In this document: positions 34,554 through 43,096 of the stretch, piece after piece | Position numbering within the stretch: position 1 is the first letter of the stretch | Layout of the letters: every line of letters begins with the position of its first letter | DNA from: an uncultured Muribaculaceae bacterium | GTDB lineage: Bacteria; Bacteroidota; Bacteroidia; Bacteroidales; Muribaculaceae | Length of the DNA stretch: 44,537 bases | Reading direction: 5' to 3' | NCBI GenBank assembly: GCA_910588245.1 | Contig: CAJUQP010000028.1 | Coordinates: 1 to 44,537 of the forward strand | Program-made: the position numbers and the translations under genes | Notes under the pieces: generated by a model | Databases searched by the model: none | Seen by the model: only the letters and a program-made list of their open reading frames with translations | Told to the model about the DNA's origin: nothing

Positions 34554-35120
34554 TTATCGGGTGATGCGGCGGACAGCCTCCGGGATCGGCCGCAGGAAGC
34601 CGGTGTCGGTATCCATCACGTAGCCGGAGACAGTGATGCCGTCCGGCATGAGGGGGTGGTGGTGGATGAGCTCGACGGTCTCGGCCACGGCTTCGTCGGT
34701 GTCTTCAAATCCGTGAAGCCAGCCGCGCAGGTCGATTCCGCAGTGCTCCATGAGCGATATATGCTCTTCGGATATTCCTCTTTCCCGCATGAGATGAAGC
34801 ATTTCATCGGCATCCATACCCTGCACTCCGCAGTTGGTATGGCCGATCACCATTATCTCCTCCACGCCGAGTTCATAGACTGCTATAAGCAGAGAGCGCA
34901 TTGTGGAATCGAAGGGATTGGTGATGGTGGCTCCGGCGTTCTTGATAATCTTTACGTCGCCGTTGCGTATGCCGAGTGCCACGGGAAGGAGTTCCACAAG
35001 CCGGGTGTCCATACACGTCACTATGGCTATCTTCTTGTCAGGATATTTGTCGGTGGCGAAACGCTCGTAGCCCTTATCCTCCACAAACTGCCGGTTGAAT
35101 CTAAGGATTTCGTCGATCAT
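34554..35120 (-). CDS. can: beta-type carbonic anhydrase
   Basis: A 188-residue zinc enzyme that interconverts CO2 and bicarbonate. The zinc ligands are visible: Cys36 and His94/Cys97 in VTCMDTR and IGHTNCGV; Asp38 and Arg40 form the usual gate pair. The NAGATITNPFDSTMRSL segment and GYVMDTDTGFL end fit the beta class. It starts 33 bases after the upstream outer-membrane protein gene on the same strand, so the two may be co-transcribed. Confidence 0.93.
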   Translation of the reverse strand: MIDEILRFNRQFVEDKGYERFATDKYPDKKIAIVTCMDTRLVELLPVALGIRNGDVKIIKNAGATITNPFDSTMRSLLIAVYELGVEEIMVIGHTNCGVQGMDADEMLHLMRERGISEEHISLMEHCGIDLRGWLHGFEDTDEAVAETVELIHHHPLMPDGITVSGYVMDTDTGFLRPIPEAVRRITR

Positions 35121-35153
35121 TGATTGTCGGGTTATATTGGGTTTCCGTTATGG

Positions 35154-35993
35154 TTAATTCCCGAGGTAAAAGGTTAGTTTGGCTGACCCGTTGAAGCCGG
35201 AGAAGTTGTTTGTCGTGTAAGAACGACCTTCTATGCCGACTGATATACGGTCGGAAAGAAGTTTCTCAAAACCTATGCCGAGACTGATTCGGAAACTTTG
35301 GTAGTTTGTCTTTACCTCACCAAATAGATTCCCTACATCTTCGGTGCTTCCACCGGGAATATATGTGGGGATGTTGCGAGGCCATGAGTCTCCGAGGTGC
35401 ACTTGATTGTATCCGATCCCCACGATAGGATAGAAGTAGAAACGTTTCCCGAGGCTTACCGTAAGATTGAAGTCAAGACCGGCATCTAAGAGAGATATAT
35501 CATCTGACGGGATTCCGTATTTTACTGCAAGGACAAAGCGGATGCGTTTGGATGTGGAGAACTGATAGTGAACTCCTATTACGCAGTTTTTCAGGTAGTC
35601 GATATCGTAATCAAAGATGTCACCATCATCATCGCTCAGTGACGAGATTCCGATTGATGCCCCTACGCCGAGCATTCCGGCATGCAGCCCTTTGCGGCTC
35701 ATTTTTATGCGACCGATTTCGGGGAGGGCCTTCACGGTCTTGACGTTATAGCCCATATAGGAAATTTCCAGTTTTTTGACATTTGTGGGCACCTCGAGAG
35801 AGAATTTCCCGTCGATGTCGGTAGGCACTGACACGGTCGTGCCTTTGGCGGTGACTATGGCACCGACCATGGGTTCCCCTTTCTGGTCCACGACTACGCC
35901 GCGGCAGATGTTGGGGGAATCCTGGGCATAGGCTGATGCCAGTATGAACACTGACAGTATTGCTGAGACTACAAATCTGATCATATGCTTCAT
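35154..35993 (-). CDS. outer-membrane protein with carboxypeptidase-regulatory-like domain
   Basis: A 279-residue protein. It has a signal peptide (MIRFVVSAILSVFILASAYAQ), a CarboxypepD_reg-like beta-sandwich at about residues 30-98 (GVVVDQKGEPMVGAIVTAKG, TDIDGKFSLEV, ISYMGYNVKTV), then a barrel-like C-terminal part (MLGVGASIGISSL, FYFYPIVGIGYNQVHLG, RISLGIGFEKLL) ending AKLTFYLGN. The regulatory-like domain is usually found before TonB plugs; here it is joined to a small barrel. The function is unknown. The leader carries the CTCAACC heptamers. Confidence 0.78.
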   Translation of the reverse strand: MKHMIRFVVSAILSVFILASAYAQDSPNICRGVVVDQKGEPMVGAIVTAKGTTVSVPTDIDGKFSLEVPTNVKKLEISYMGYNVKTVKALPEIGRIKMSRKGLHAGMLGVGASIGISSLSDDDGDIFDYDIDYLKNCVIGVHYQFSTSKRIRFVLAVKYGIPSDDISLLDAGLDFNLTVSLGKRFYFYPIVGIGYNQVHLGDSWPRNIPTYIPGGSTEDVGNLFGEVKTNYQSFRISLGIGFEKLLSDRISVGIEGRSYTTNNFSGFNGSAKLTFYLGN

Positions 35994-36007
35994 AATATTT
36001 AAAAAGG

Positions 36008-36072
<65 letters not shown>

Positions 36073-36199
36073 GAGGCTGGCGGATGACGGGTCGTACGCA
36101 AGGCGTAAAGAATAAAGTTCCTCACTCTTGACTCTTCCCCGTCGCCCTTCATCCTTCATCCTTCATACTTAATACTTAGTTAGTCTATAACAACTCCCT

Positions 36200-37528
36200 T
36201 CACTCAGGCAGAGTGTAGAAATCGATGAGGCGCGTGAGGGCACGCTCGCAGACGGGACAGAAGGCGGGGTAGTAATTGTCGCGCATGCGGCAGGTCTCCA
36301 CAGGCCGGAACACTCCCTTAGCCTTGTAGCCGCCACCTTCGTAAAGCCCGATCACAGGGTCTTTCTGATTGCGCTTCTTGTCGGCCGACATCTTCTGGGC
36401 ACGGTTGCCCCCCTTGTCGGTGGTCGGAGTCGGCAGTGGTGTGCCGGGTTTCACCATGTCCTGCCATTTGGAAGCGAAATCCACTCTGGTCGTGATATTG
36501 GGTTCCCATGGCTCCACGTCGAGAGGGAAGGTATCGTCCTGCTCATCGACATAGTAATACTCGTCGGCGAGGCCTCCGAAACTGTGGCCGAACTCATGTA
36601 CCACTACCGGCAGGGAATGTTCGTTGCGAGTGGTGGAGAGCAGATAGCTGTTGAAAATGCCTCCTCCGCCATACCTGTCAGAGTTGACAAGCACTATAAG
36701 ATGCTCGTAGGGAACGCCGGTTAGTGCGTCGTGCATCTTCTTCACGTCGGGGGCCGTGAGATAGCGTGAGGAGTGGAAGGTGCTGTAATGGGAACTGAAA
36801 GCTGTGTCGACCCATTTATTTTCCAGAGGAATGCTGACTCCGCTCTCATTTGACTCACTGAGCACAGCCACCACATTGAAGCGGTCTTTGCGCGAGGCAA
36901 AAGGCTCATAGCTCAGGATCTCGTTGGCGAGCCTGCGTGCGTCTTCAAGGAATAGATCTTTGTCGGCTGCGGTATAGCCCTCGGCTACGATCGCGAAATC
37001 GATGGCCTCCTTAGGGTCGCCGCCTTTGTGGATGTATTCCTTATAGTAGGGCGACTCTCGTTTCACCTCTGTGAGCTCATCTTTCGGGTCGTAACGGTGG
37101 GTGACCGACTTCACCGTCTGATGGCGGTTGTCGAGGAGTGTTATGCAGATGTCGGCCTCGCCTTTAGGCAGAGGCACGAGGAAAGTATTCTCGAAGCTTC
37201 GGGGAGTGGTCTTGGCCTCCGGAGTAAGCACCCACTCCTGAAAGAGCGACGAGAATGTATTTTTATACAATGTCTTTCCCGTGGAGGGATCTTTCACTTC
37301 GATAGAGCCGTTGCCCGGATAGAGAGTATGGTCGAGGCGTGCGCGGCGCCCGGCCCATCCGGCTGATTTGGAGATATTGTCTACGAAAATGCTGACTCCG
37401 TCAGGCCCTCCGCCGAAAACATAGTCGATGCGCAGGGTGCTGTCGTTGAAATTTTCCCCGAAAGGTGCGCTGGCAGTGGCCACAGAGGCTGAGAGCACGA
37501 GCAGGGAGGTTGCGATAAGTTTATTCAT
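36200..37528 (-). CDS. secreted peptidase, family M64 (IgA-peptidase-like)
   Basis: A 442-residue secreted zinc metallopeptidase with a signal peptide (MNKLIATSLLVLSASVATA). An N-terminal beta domain (to about 160) is followed by the M64 catalytic domain. The domain has AIDFAIVAEGYTAAD (about 175-189), FNVVAVLSESNESGVSIP, and the zinc site HEFGHSFGGLADEY at 311-324 (His311, Glu312, His315, Asp322). A C-terminal CRMRDNYYPAFCPVCE has a Cys-rich pattern common in the family. Related enzymes in Bacteroides are annotated as IgA peptidases, although their substrates are mostly unproven. It has its own divergent promoter. Confidence 0.9.
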   Translation of the reverse strand: MNKLIATSLLVLSASVATASAPFGENFNDSTLRIDYVFGGGPDGVSIFVDNISKSAGWAGRRARLDHTLYPGNGSIEVKDPSTGKTLYKNTFSSLFQEWVLTPEAKTTPRSFENTFLVPLPKGEADICITLLDNRHQTVKSVTHRYDPKDELTEVKRESPYYKEYIHKGGDPKEAIDFAIVAEGYTAADKDLFLEDARRLANEILSYEPFASRKDRFNVVAVLSESNESGVSIPLENKWVDTAFSSHYSTFHSSRYLTAPDVKKMHDALTGVPYEHLIVLVNSDRYGGGGIFNSYLLSTTRNEHSLPVVVHEFGHSFGGLADEYYYVDEQDDTFPLDVEPWEPNITTRVDFASKWQDMVKPGTPLPTPTTDKGGNRAQKMSADKKRNQKDPVIGLYEGGGYKAKGVFRPVETCRMRDNYYPAFCPVCERALTRLIDFYTLPE

Positions 37529-37556
37529 GAGTGTCCGGTTATGATTATTTCATGCG

Positions 37557-37589
37557 CAAAAATAGTCAATTCTGCGGAAAAATTGCAAA
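37557..37589 (-). promoter_or_regulatory. promoter of the M64 peptidase gene
   Basis: On the minus strand TTTG (37586-37589), 21 bases, TATTTTTG (37557-37564), matching the Bacteroidetes consensus, about 30 bases before the start codon. Confidence 0.65.
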
Positions 37590-37669
37590 CAAATGTAAAA
37601 AAATAGAGTCAAATATATCGCTGTATGTAAATTCCGGCGCACGGAATAGGCAGTCTCGCTGAATTTTCC

Positions 37670-37677
37670 TAATTTTG
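37670..37677 (+). promoter_or_regulatory. -7 box of the lipoprotein gene
   Basis: TAATTTTG, with the surrounding CTAATTTTGCGGCATATAAT almost identical to the tsaE promoter core; the -33 box is weak. It precedes the ATG at 37709 by about 30 bases. Confidence 0.45.
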
Positions 37678-37708
37678 CGGCATATAATTGCTTTTCGATA
37701 AAAATAGA

Positions 37709-38239
37709 ATGAAAAAGACGTTTTTCTCTTCAATCCTGACTTTGCTTCTCGCGATGCTCGTGGTTCTTCCTTCATGTTCCGACGATATCCCGCCCGAGGT
37801 GTCGGAAGACGAAATCGTTGGTATATGGCAGGATAAGCCGGGCCATATCTTCGAGATGGCTGACTCCGAGCGGATGTATGAATATACGCTGACGGAAGTC
37901 GATGGAGTGCAATACTGGTGGAAGACCAAACCCATGTATTTCTATGAGCCCCGCACGGAGCTTATGCTCAAGGAACTCATACCCGATCTGGATGCTGAAG
38001 ATCAGAATTCTCAGATGCATGTCTACAAGATCGTTGAGATCACGCCTGAAAGCATGACCATGTGCTGGGTGGCGGAGCAGGATGTCAGCAATATCGACGG
38101 GGAGAATATTGTGGAGATCTTCAAGGTGTTCTTCGACAAGAACTATGTGGTTGATCCTGCGAAATACCAGACGTTCCGCAAGCTTACCCCTTCCCAGTTC
38201 AAGGATGCGCTTGGCGATATAGAGGTTTTCGGCGACTGA
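37709..38239 (+). CDS. small lipoprotein with lipocalin-like domain
   Basis: About 176 residues from the ATG at 37709, chosen because MKKTFFSSILTLLLAMLVVL..SC is a type II signal peptide; a frame extension to 37688 adds seven polar residues before it. After the lipid-Cys comes EDEIVGIWQDKPGHIFEMAD, the start of lipocalin-like domains common in Bacteroidetes. A beta-rich body follows and the end is helical (LTPSQFKDALGDIEVFGD). It is likely an inner or outer membrane lipoprotein; the ligand is unknown. It lies 27 bases before proC, possibly in the same transcript. Confidence 0.72.
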   Translation: MKKTFFSSILTLLLAMLVVLPSCSDDIPPEVSEDEIVGIWQDKPGHIFEMADSERMYEYTLTEVDGVQYWWKTKPMYFYEPRTELMLKELIPDLDAEDQNSQMHVYKIVEITPESMTMCWVAEQDVSNIDGENIVEIFKVFFDKNYVVDPAKYQTFRKLTPSQFKDALGDIEVFGD

Positions 38240-38266
38240 TCTACAGGATATAAAGATATAGAGTAT

Positions 38267-39046
38267 ATGAAGAAGATAGCTGTCATAGGGGCCGGCAATA
38301 TGGGGGGTGCTATCGCGGAGTCTCTCCGCGGCTCCGGCTACGCCCTTACGGTTACCGCCGCCACTGACAAGACCCTCCGGAGAGTGGCGGAGACGTGTCC
38401 GGAGGCGTTTTGCACCACTTCCAATAGGGAGGCTGTGGCCGATGCCGACATCGTGATCCTTTGCGTGAAGCCATATGTGGCGCCGGGGGTGATATCCGAG
38501 ATTCTACCCGTGATTAAGCCGGGGGCCGTGGTGGCGTCGGTAGTGGCCGCGCTCCCGGTCGACGAGGTGGCGTGTCTTTTCAAAGCTTCCGACACAGGCG
38601 TGCAGGCTTTCCGCGTCATACCAAACACGGCCATACGTCTGGGCAAGAGCGTAACGTTCATATCGGCCGCGCAAGGCGTCGGCGACGAGGCACTCGCTGA
38701 GGTCACCGACATATTCAGCCGCTCCGGCAAGGCTTTCGTGATCCCTGAGAAGGATATGGGAGCGGCATGCTCACTGTCATCGTGCGGCATAGCCTTTTTC
38801 ATGCGGTTTATCCGCGCTGCCGTGGAGGGAGCCGTAGAACTGGGACTCCGTCCGGCTTTCGCCACGGAGGTTGCGGCTTATACCGCAGAGGGAGCCGGCG
38901 CGCTCCTTGAGGCCGGAGGACACCCGGAGGCGGAGATCGACAAGGTGACCACCCCCGGCGGACTGACGATCAAAGGACTCAACGAGATGGAGAGCCGCGG
39001 ATTCACCGGAGCCGTAATCGCGGCCTTGAAAGCATCGATGAAGTGA
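38267..39046 (+). CDS. proC: pyrroline-5-carboxylate reductase
   Basis: A 259-residue enzyme catalysing the last step of proline synthesis, NAD(P)H reduction of pyrroline-5-carboxylate. The N-terminal Rossmann motif IAVIGAGNMGGAIAESL is at 4-20, with VILCVKPYVA, FRVIPNTAIRLGKSVTF and the C-terminal domain VTTPGGLTIKGLNEMESRG. Length is typical. Its stop overlaps the start of proB (ATGA-type junction). First of three proline genes in a row. Confidence 0.96.
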   Translation: MKKIAVIGAGNMGGAIAESLRGSGYALTVTAATDKTLRRVAETCPEAFCTTSNREAVADADIVILCVKPYVAPGVISEILPVIKPGAVVASVVAALPVDEVACLFKASDTGVQAFRVIPNTAIRLGKSVTFISAAQGVGDEALAEVTDIFSRSGKAFVIPEKDMGAACSLSSCGIAFFMRFIRAAVEGAVELGLRPAFATEVAAYTAEGAGALLEAGGHPEAEIDKVTTPGGLTIKGLNEMESRGFTGAVIAALKASMK

Positions 39047-40116
39047 TGGCGCGGATTGTGGTGAAGATCGGGAGCAATGTGATAACGCGTCCCGACGGAA
39101 CTCTCGACGTCACCAGGATGTCGGCTCTTGTCGATCAGGTGGTGGCATTGCGGCGTTGCGGCTATCAGGTAATCATGATCTCCTCGGGGGCCGTTGCGGC
39201 GGGGCGCAATGAGGTGACTCCGTCACGGCGGCTTGACACGGTTTCCCAGCGGCAGCTTTATTCGGCCGTAGGGCAGGCCAAGCTTATCAACAGATATTAC
39301 GGATTCTTCCACGACCACGGCATGGTGTGCGGCCAGATCCTCACTACTAAAGAGGGTTTCGGATCGCGCACACATTATCTCAACCAGAAACATTGCATGG
39401 AGGTGATGCTCGCCCAGGATGTGGTGCCGGTAGTCAACGAGAATGACGCTGTCTCGGTGACGGAGCTGATGTTTACCGACAACGATGAGCTTTCCGGTCT
39501 TGTGGCGGCGATGATGGATGCCGACACACTCGTGATACTCAGCAATATCGACGGTATCTTCGACGGAGATCCGGCCGACAGCACCTCGAAGGTGATCCGC
39601 ACGGTCGATCCCTCCGTGGCCGACCTTTCAGGAGTTGTGGTGGCGGGGAAATCAACGTTCGGCCGCGGCGGCATGCTAACGAAGAGCCGCATCGCCTTGC
39701 AAGCCGCATCGGAGGGTATAGAAGTGGTGATCGCAAACGGAAAACGTGAGGGGATACTGACCGATCTCTTCTCCGGAAAAGATATCATATGCACCCGCAT
39801 CCTTCCCGGCGCGAGGGTGAACGGCGTTAAGAAATGGATAGCTCATTCGCATGATTTCGTGAAAGGACGGATCGTGGTCAACGAAGGCGCGGCACGTAGG
39901 CTTCTTGACCAGTCGGTGGCGTCGAGCCTGCTCCCCGTAGGGGTGACGGCTGTGGAAGGTATCTTCGAGAAAGGTGATCTCGTGGCAATAGCCGATGAGT
40001 CCGGAATGCCGGTCGGAGTGGGATGTAGTGAATATTCCTCTGAGGCACTTGCGGCTGTGGCCGGAATGAAGGAACAGCGTCCGGCAGTGCATTATGATTA
40101 TCTTTTTATCGAATGA
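39043..40116 (+). CDS. proB: glutamate 5-kinase with PUA domain
   Basis: A 357-residue enzyme that phosphorylates glutamate in the first step of proline synthesis. The amino-acid kinase domain has VVKIGSNVITRPDG (start), MISSGAVAAGRNEV, VVPVVNENDAVSVTEL and FGRGGMLTKSRIALQAAS. A C-terminal PUA-type domain covers about 265-357 (FVKGRIVVNEGAARRLLDQ, AVEGIFEKGDLVAIADE). The start is either 39043 or the next codon at 39046, both ATG. Feedback control by proline is usual in the family. Confidence 0.95.
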   Translation: MMARIVVKIGSNVITRPDGTLDVTRMSALVDQVVALRRCGYQVIMISSGAVAAGRNEVTPSRRLDTVSQRQLYSAVGQAKLINRYYGFFHDHGMVCGQILTTKEGFGSRTHYLNQKHCMEVMLAQDVVPVVNENDAVSVTELMFTDNDELSGLVAAMMDADTLVILSNIDGIFDGDPADSTSKVIRTVDPSVADLSGVVVAGKSTFGRGGMLTKSRIALQAASEGIEVVIANGKREGILTDLFSGKDIICTRILPGARVNGVKKWIAHSHDFVKGRIVVNEGAARRLLDQSVASSLLPVGVTAVEGIFEKGDLVAIADESGMPVGVGCSEYSSEALAAVAGMKEQRPAVHYDYLFIE

Positions 40117-40219
40117 TTTATAAGACAGTAACTAATAATAGCTTATAATTTTTGTGATTCTTATAAGGATTATAAAAGTCATAAATCTCTCTTTTTCTCT
40201 CTACAAACCGTAAAAGCTG
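40117..40219 (+). promoter_or_regulatory. AT-rich gap proB-proA with inverted repeat
   Basis: A 103-base AT-rich gap with CTTATAA and TTATAAG separated by 12 bases and a pyrimidine tract (CTCTCTTTTTCTCTC) before proA. It could hold a second promoter or a processing site; no consensus box is convincing. Confidence 0.35.
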
Positions 40220-41485
40220 ATGGAACATACTGATATGGAGCGCCTGGAGGCGCTGATGGCCGGGGCGCGCAAGGCAGCTCCCGTGCTGATGGACATAGAG
40301 CCCGCGCGTATTTCTGAAATCCTGGCTGCCATCTCAAGGCGTCTTGCGGAGAATGCGGAGCAGATAGTGGCGGAGAACCGTCTTGACCTCGACCGGATGG
40401 ATCCTGCTGATCCAGACTATGACCGGCTTCGTCTCACTCCGGAGCGCGTGGAAGCCATCGCCGCCGACATGCTTGCCGTGGCCCGGCTGCCTCAACCATA
40501 CGGACATAAGATAAGCGAGACAGTGCGCCCGAACGGTATGGTCATCACGAAAGTGTCGGTGCCGTTCGGAGTTATAGGCGTGATCTATGAGGCACGGCCC
40601 AATGTCACGGCCGATGTCTTCGGACTCTGTTTCCGGAGCGGAAGCGCATGTGTGCTGAAAGGTGGCCATGAGGCTGATCGGTCGAGCCGCGCGATTGTGG
40701 AGGTGATCCGCTCGGTGCTTCGCGCTGAGGGATTGCCCGACGACCTCTGTGTGCTCATGCCCGACAGCCGCGAGAGCGCCGCGGCGATGATGCGGGCCCA
40801 GGGTCTGATCGATGTTATAATACCACGCGGCGGCCGCGCGTTGATCGATTTCGTGCGCCACAACTCGCTGGTGCCTGTGATAGAGACAGGTGCGGGAGTC
40901 TGCCATACGTATATAGACGCAGCCGCCGATGTGGAGAAATCGACGGCTGTGGTGCTCAATGCCAAGACGAGGAGGGTGAGCGTCTGCAATGCTCTCGACT
41001 GCGTTATCATCCACCGCGACCGGCTCGGCGATCTTCCCCGCATATGTGCTCCGTTGGCTGAGAGGGATGTTATGGTCTATGCCGATGATGAGTCATACGA
41101 CGTGCTCGCCGGAAGTTATCCGGCGCATCTGCTGCTGCATGCTGGACCTGAATCGTTCGGCACGGAATTCCGCGACTATAAGATGGCTGTGAAGACCGTA
41201 GGCTCCATCGATGAGGCTCTCAGCCATATCGCCCGCCACGGCTCTCGCCACAGTGAATGTATCATGAGCGAAGACAGCGGCGCCGTCGGCAGATTCCAGC
41301 GGAGTGTCGACGCGGCGTGTGTCTACGCCAACGTCTCGACGGCTTTTACCGACGGCGCGCAGTTCGGTTTCGGCGCCGAGATAGGGATCTCCACCCAGAA
41401 GCTCCATGCCCGCGGGCCTATGGCGCTGCGTGAGCTGACCACCTATAAATATCTGATAGAGGGTGACGGTCAGATCCGGCAGTGA
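40220..41485 (+). CDS. proA: gamma-glutamyl phosphate reductase
   Basis: A 421-residue aldehyde-dehydrogenase-fold enzyme that reduces glutamyl phosphate to glutamate semialdehyde, the middle step between ProB and ProC. Family motifs: SVPFGVIGVIYEARPNVT at 113-130, KGGHEADRSS, IPRGGRALIDFV, and the catalytic Cys256 in RRVSVCNALDCV. The C-terminus has FTDGAQFGFGAEIGISTQKL and ARGPMALRELTTYKY. Length is normal. It ends two bases before the convergent gltD-like gene. Confidence 0.96.
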   Translation: MEHTDMERLEALMAGARKAAPVLMDIEPARISEILAAISRRLAENAEQIVAENRLDLDRMDPADPDYDRLRLTPERVEAIAADMLAVARLPQPYGHKISETVRPNGMVITKVSVPFGVIGVIYEARPNVTADVFGLCFRSGSACVLKGGHEADRSSRAIVEVIRSVLRAEGLPDDLCVLMPDSRESAAAMMRAQGLIDVIIPRGGRALIDFVRHNSLVPVIETGAGVCHTYIDAAADVEKSTAVVLNAKTRRVSVCNALDCVIIHRDRLGDLPRICAPLAERDVMVYADDESYDVLAGSYPAHLLLHAGPESFGTEFRDYKMAVKTVGSIDEALSHIARHGSRHSECIMSEDSGAVGRFQRSVDAACVYANVSTAFTDGAQFGFGAEIGISTQKLHARGPMALRELTTYKYLIEGDGQIRQ

Positions 41486-41487
41486 GG

Positions 41488-42804
41488 TCAGTCTCGCTCG
41501 ATGGCCGCGATAAGCCTGATGGCGTCGACATATGCGGCTATGCCGTCGGCCACGAGCTTGGCATCGCGCATGGCGTGGACCACTGTGGCGGGACGGTTAG
41601 TCACGTCGCCGCCGGCGAACACTCCTTTGCGGGTGGTCATGCCGTAGGGATTCTCGCGTGTCAGCACGTAGCCTTTGCCGTCGACCTCGATCCCTTCGGT
41701 GGTGGAGACTATCCGTGAGGCCGGTACGCTCCCCACAGCCTGCACCACGAAATCCGCCGGAACGTTGATGACACCATCCGGAGTTTCGATGTCGATGTCG
41801 CTGAGGCGCCAGTCGTCTTTCGGATTGATTTTCACCACCGACGACTTCCATAGGAACTTCACTCCCTCGCACACCGCATCGTCATATTCGGCCCTCAGCG
41901 CGCTCATCTCGTTGATGGTCTTGTGGTAGACCACGGTCACCTCGGCGGCTCCCATACGCAGGGCAGTGCGTGCGGCGTCCATCGCGGTGTTGCCGCATCC
42001 GATCACGTATACCCGGTCTCCCTGGCCTATGATAACCTCGTCCTGATTCATCAGTCCGTTCTCATAGAGACTCACGCGGCGAAGGAACCGGATGGCCTGA
42101 CGCACACCGTGGTGCTCGATGCCGGGAATGGGAAGACGTTTGGGCACGCCGGTGCCCGTGCCCATGAAGATGGCATCGAATCCCTGCCCGAAGAGGTCGT
42201 CGATATTAAGGGTCTCCCCGACGGTGGAGTTGAGATGTATGGGCACTCCCAGATTCTCGATCTTCTTGATCTCGCGGCGCACCACCTCCTTCGGCAGACG
42301 ATATTCAGGGATGCCGAACATCAGCACTCCTCCCGGCTCCGGCTCCATCTCGAAGATCTCTACGGAGAAGCCGCGGCGCGAAAGGTCGCCCGCTATGGTC
42401 AGTCCCGCGGGGCCGGATCCGATCACGGCCACACGTCCGCGCGATTTTTCCGGTATGGTCTCATGGGTAAGGCCTGCGTTTGAGTCAAAATCGGCCACAA
42501 AACGCTCCAGTTTCCCTATATGTATGCTTTCCCCTTTCTTAGCGAGCACACAGTGGCCCTCGCACTGCCGCTCGTGGGCGCAGACACGCCCGCATACGGC
42601 GGGAAGGTTGCTTTTCTCGTTGATGATGTGCATGGCGTTGCCGAAATTGCCCTTGGCGAGCTCTCCGATCCAGAGTGGCATCTGGTTGCCTATAGGGCAG
42701 CCCTTGGTGCACGACGGCACCTTGCATTTCAGACATCGCTGCGCCTCGCGCACAGCTTCCGGCAGTGTGTAGCCTTCATCGATCTCGTTTATACAATTCT
42801 CCAT
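41488..42804 (-). CDS. gltD: glutamate synthase small-subunit-type NADPH oxidoreductase
   Basis: A 438-residue FAD and iron-sulfur protein of the GltD / NfnB / homotetrameric GltA type. The N-terminal cluster region has Cys24, Cys27, Cys32 and Cys36 (CLKCKVPSCTKGCP), then Cys71, Cys75, Cys81 and Cys85. FAD is bound by RVAVIGSGPAGLTIAGDLS (about 125) and the GVFAGGDVTN end; NADPH by VYVIGCGNTAMDAARTAL. It may transfer electrons for glutamate synthesis or another reductive reaction; no GltB large subunit is adjacent. Glutamate is the precursor for the proline genes it faces. Shorter N-terminus than some members but the clusters are complete. Confidence 0.88.
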   Translation of the reverse strand: MENCINEIDEGYTLPEAVREAQRCLKCKVPSCTKGCPIGNQMPLWIGELAKGNFGNAMHIINEKSNLPAVCGRVCAHERQCEGHCVLAKKGESIHIGKLERFVADFDSNAGLTHETIPEKSRGRVAVIGSGPAGLTIAGDLSRRGFSVEIFEMEPEPGGVLMFGIPEYRLPKEVVRREIKKIENLGVPIHLNSTVGETLNIDDLFGQGFDAIFMGTGTGVPKRLPIPGIEHHGVRQAIRFLRRVSLYENGLMNQDEVIIGQGDRVYVIGCGNTAMDAARTALRMGAAEVTVVYHKTINEMSALRAEYDDAVCEGVKFLWKSSVVKINPKDDWRLSDIDIETPDGVINVPADFVVQAVGSVPASRIVSTTEGIEVDGKGYVLTRENPYGMTTRKGVFAGGDVTNRPATVVHAMRDAKLVADGIAAYVDAIRLIAAIERD

Positions 42805-43096
42805 GTAGTCAAGATATGTTTTTCCTTATTAACGCGAAGTGCCCGCATTTCATACATCCTCACCGCGTATTGGAATAAACCGACCCCCAGATAGGAAAAT
42901 TTACCCTCCTTTCACCCTTTCCCGCAATCTCCCTGCACCATCACCGCAATCCGACGGCACTCTTTGTAAGGCCGTGCGCATATGTTTCGCAACATAAATC
43001 ATTGCCGCTATGGATAAAATCGTTAAATTTGTATCCCGCTTAGGGCTGCTGAGGGCCTGAGGGAGATCTTAGACGACAGATATTTTACGACAGATC
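42805..43096. other. intergenic region between gltD and esterase genes
   Basis: 292 bases with no gene. It contains the esterase promoter near its right end; no clear gltD promoter box was found on the minus strand. Confidence 0.5.
43001..43031 (+). promoter_or_regulatory. promoter of the secreted esterase gene
   Basis: ATTG (43001-43004), 19 bases, TAAATTTG (43024-43031), one mismatch in the -33 box, about 65 bases before the ATG at 43097. Confidence 0.55.
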
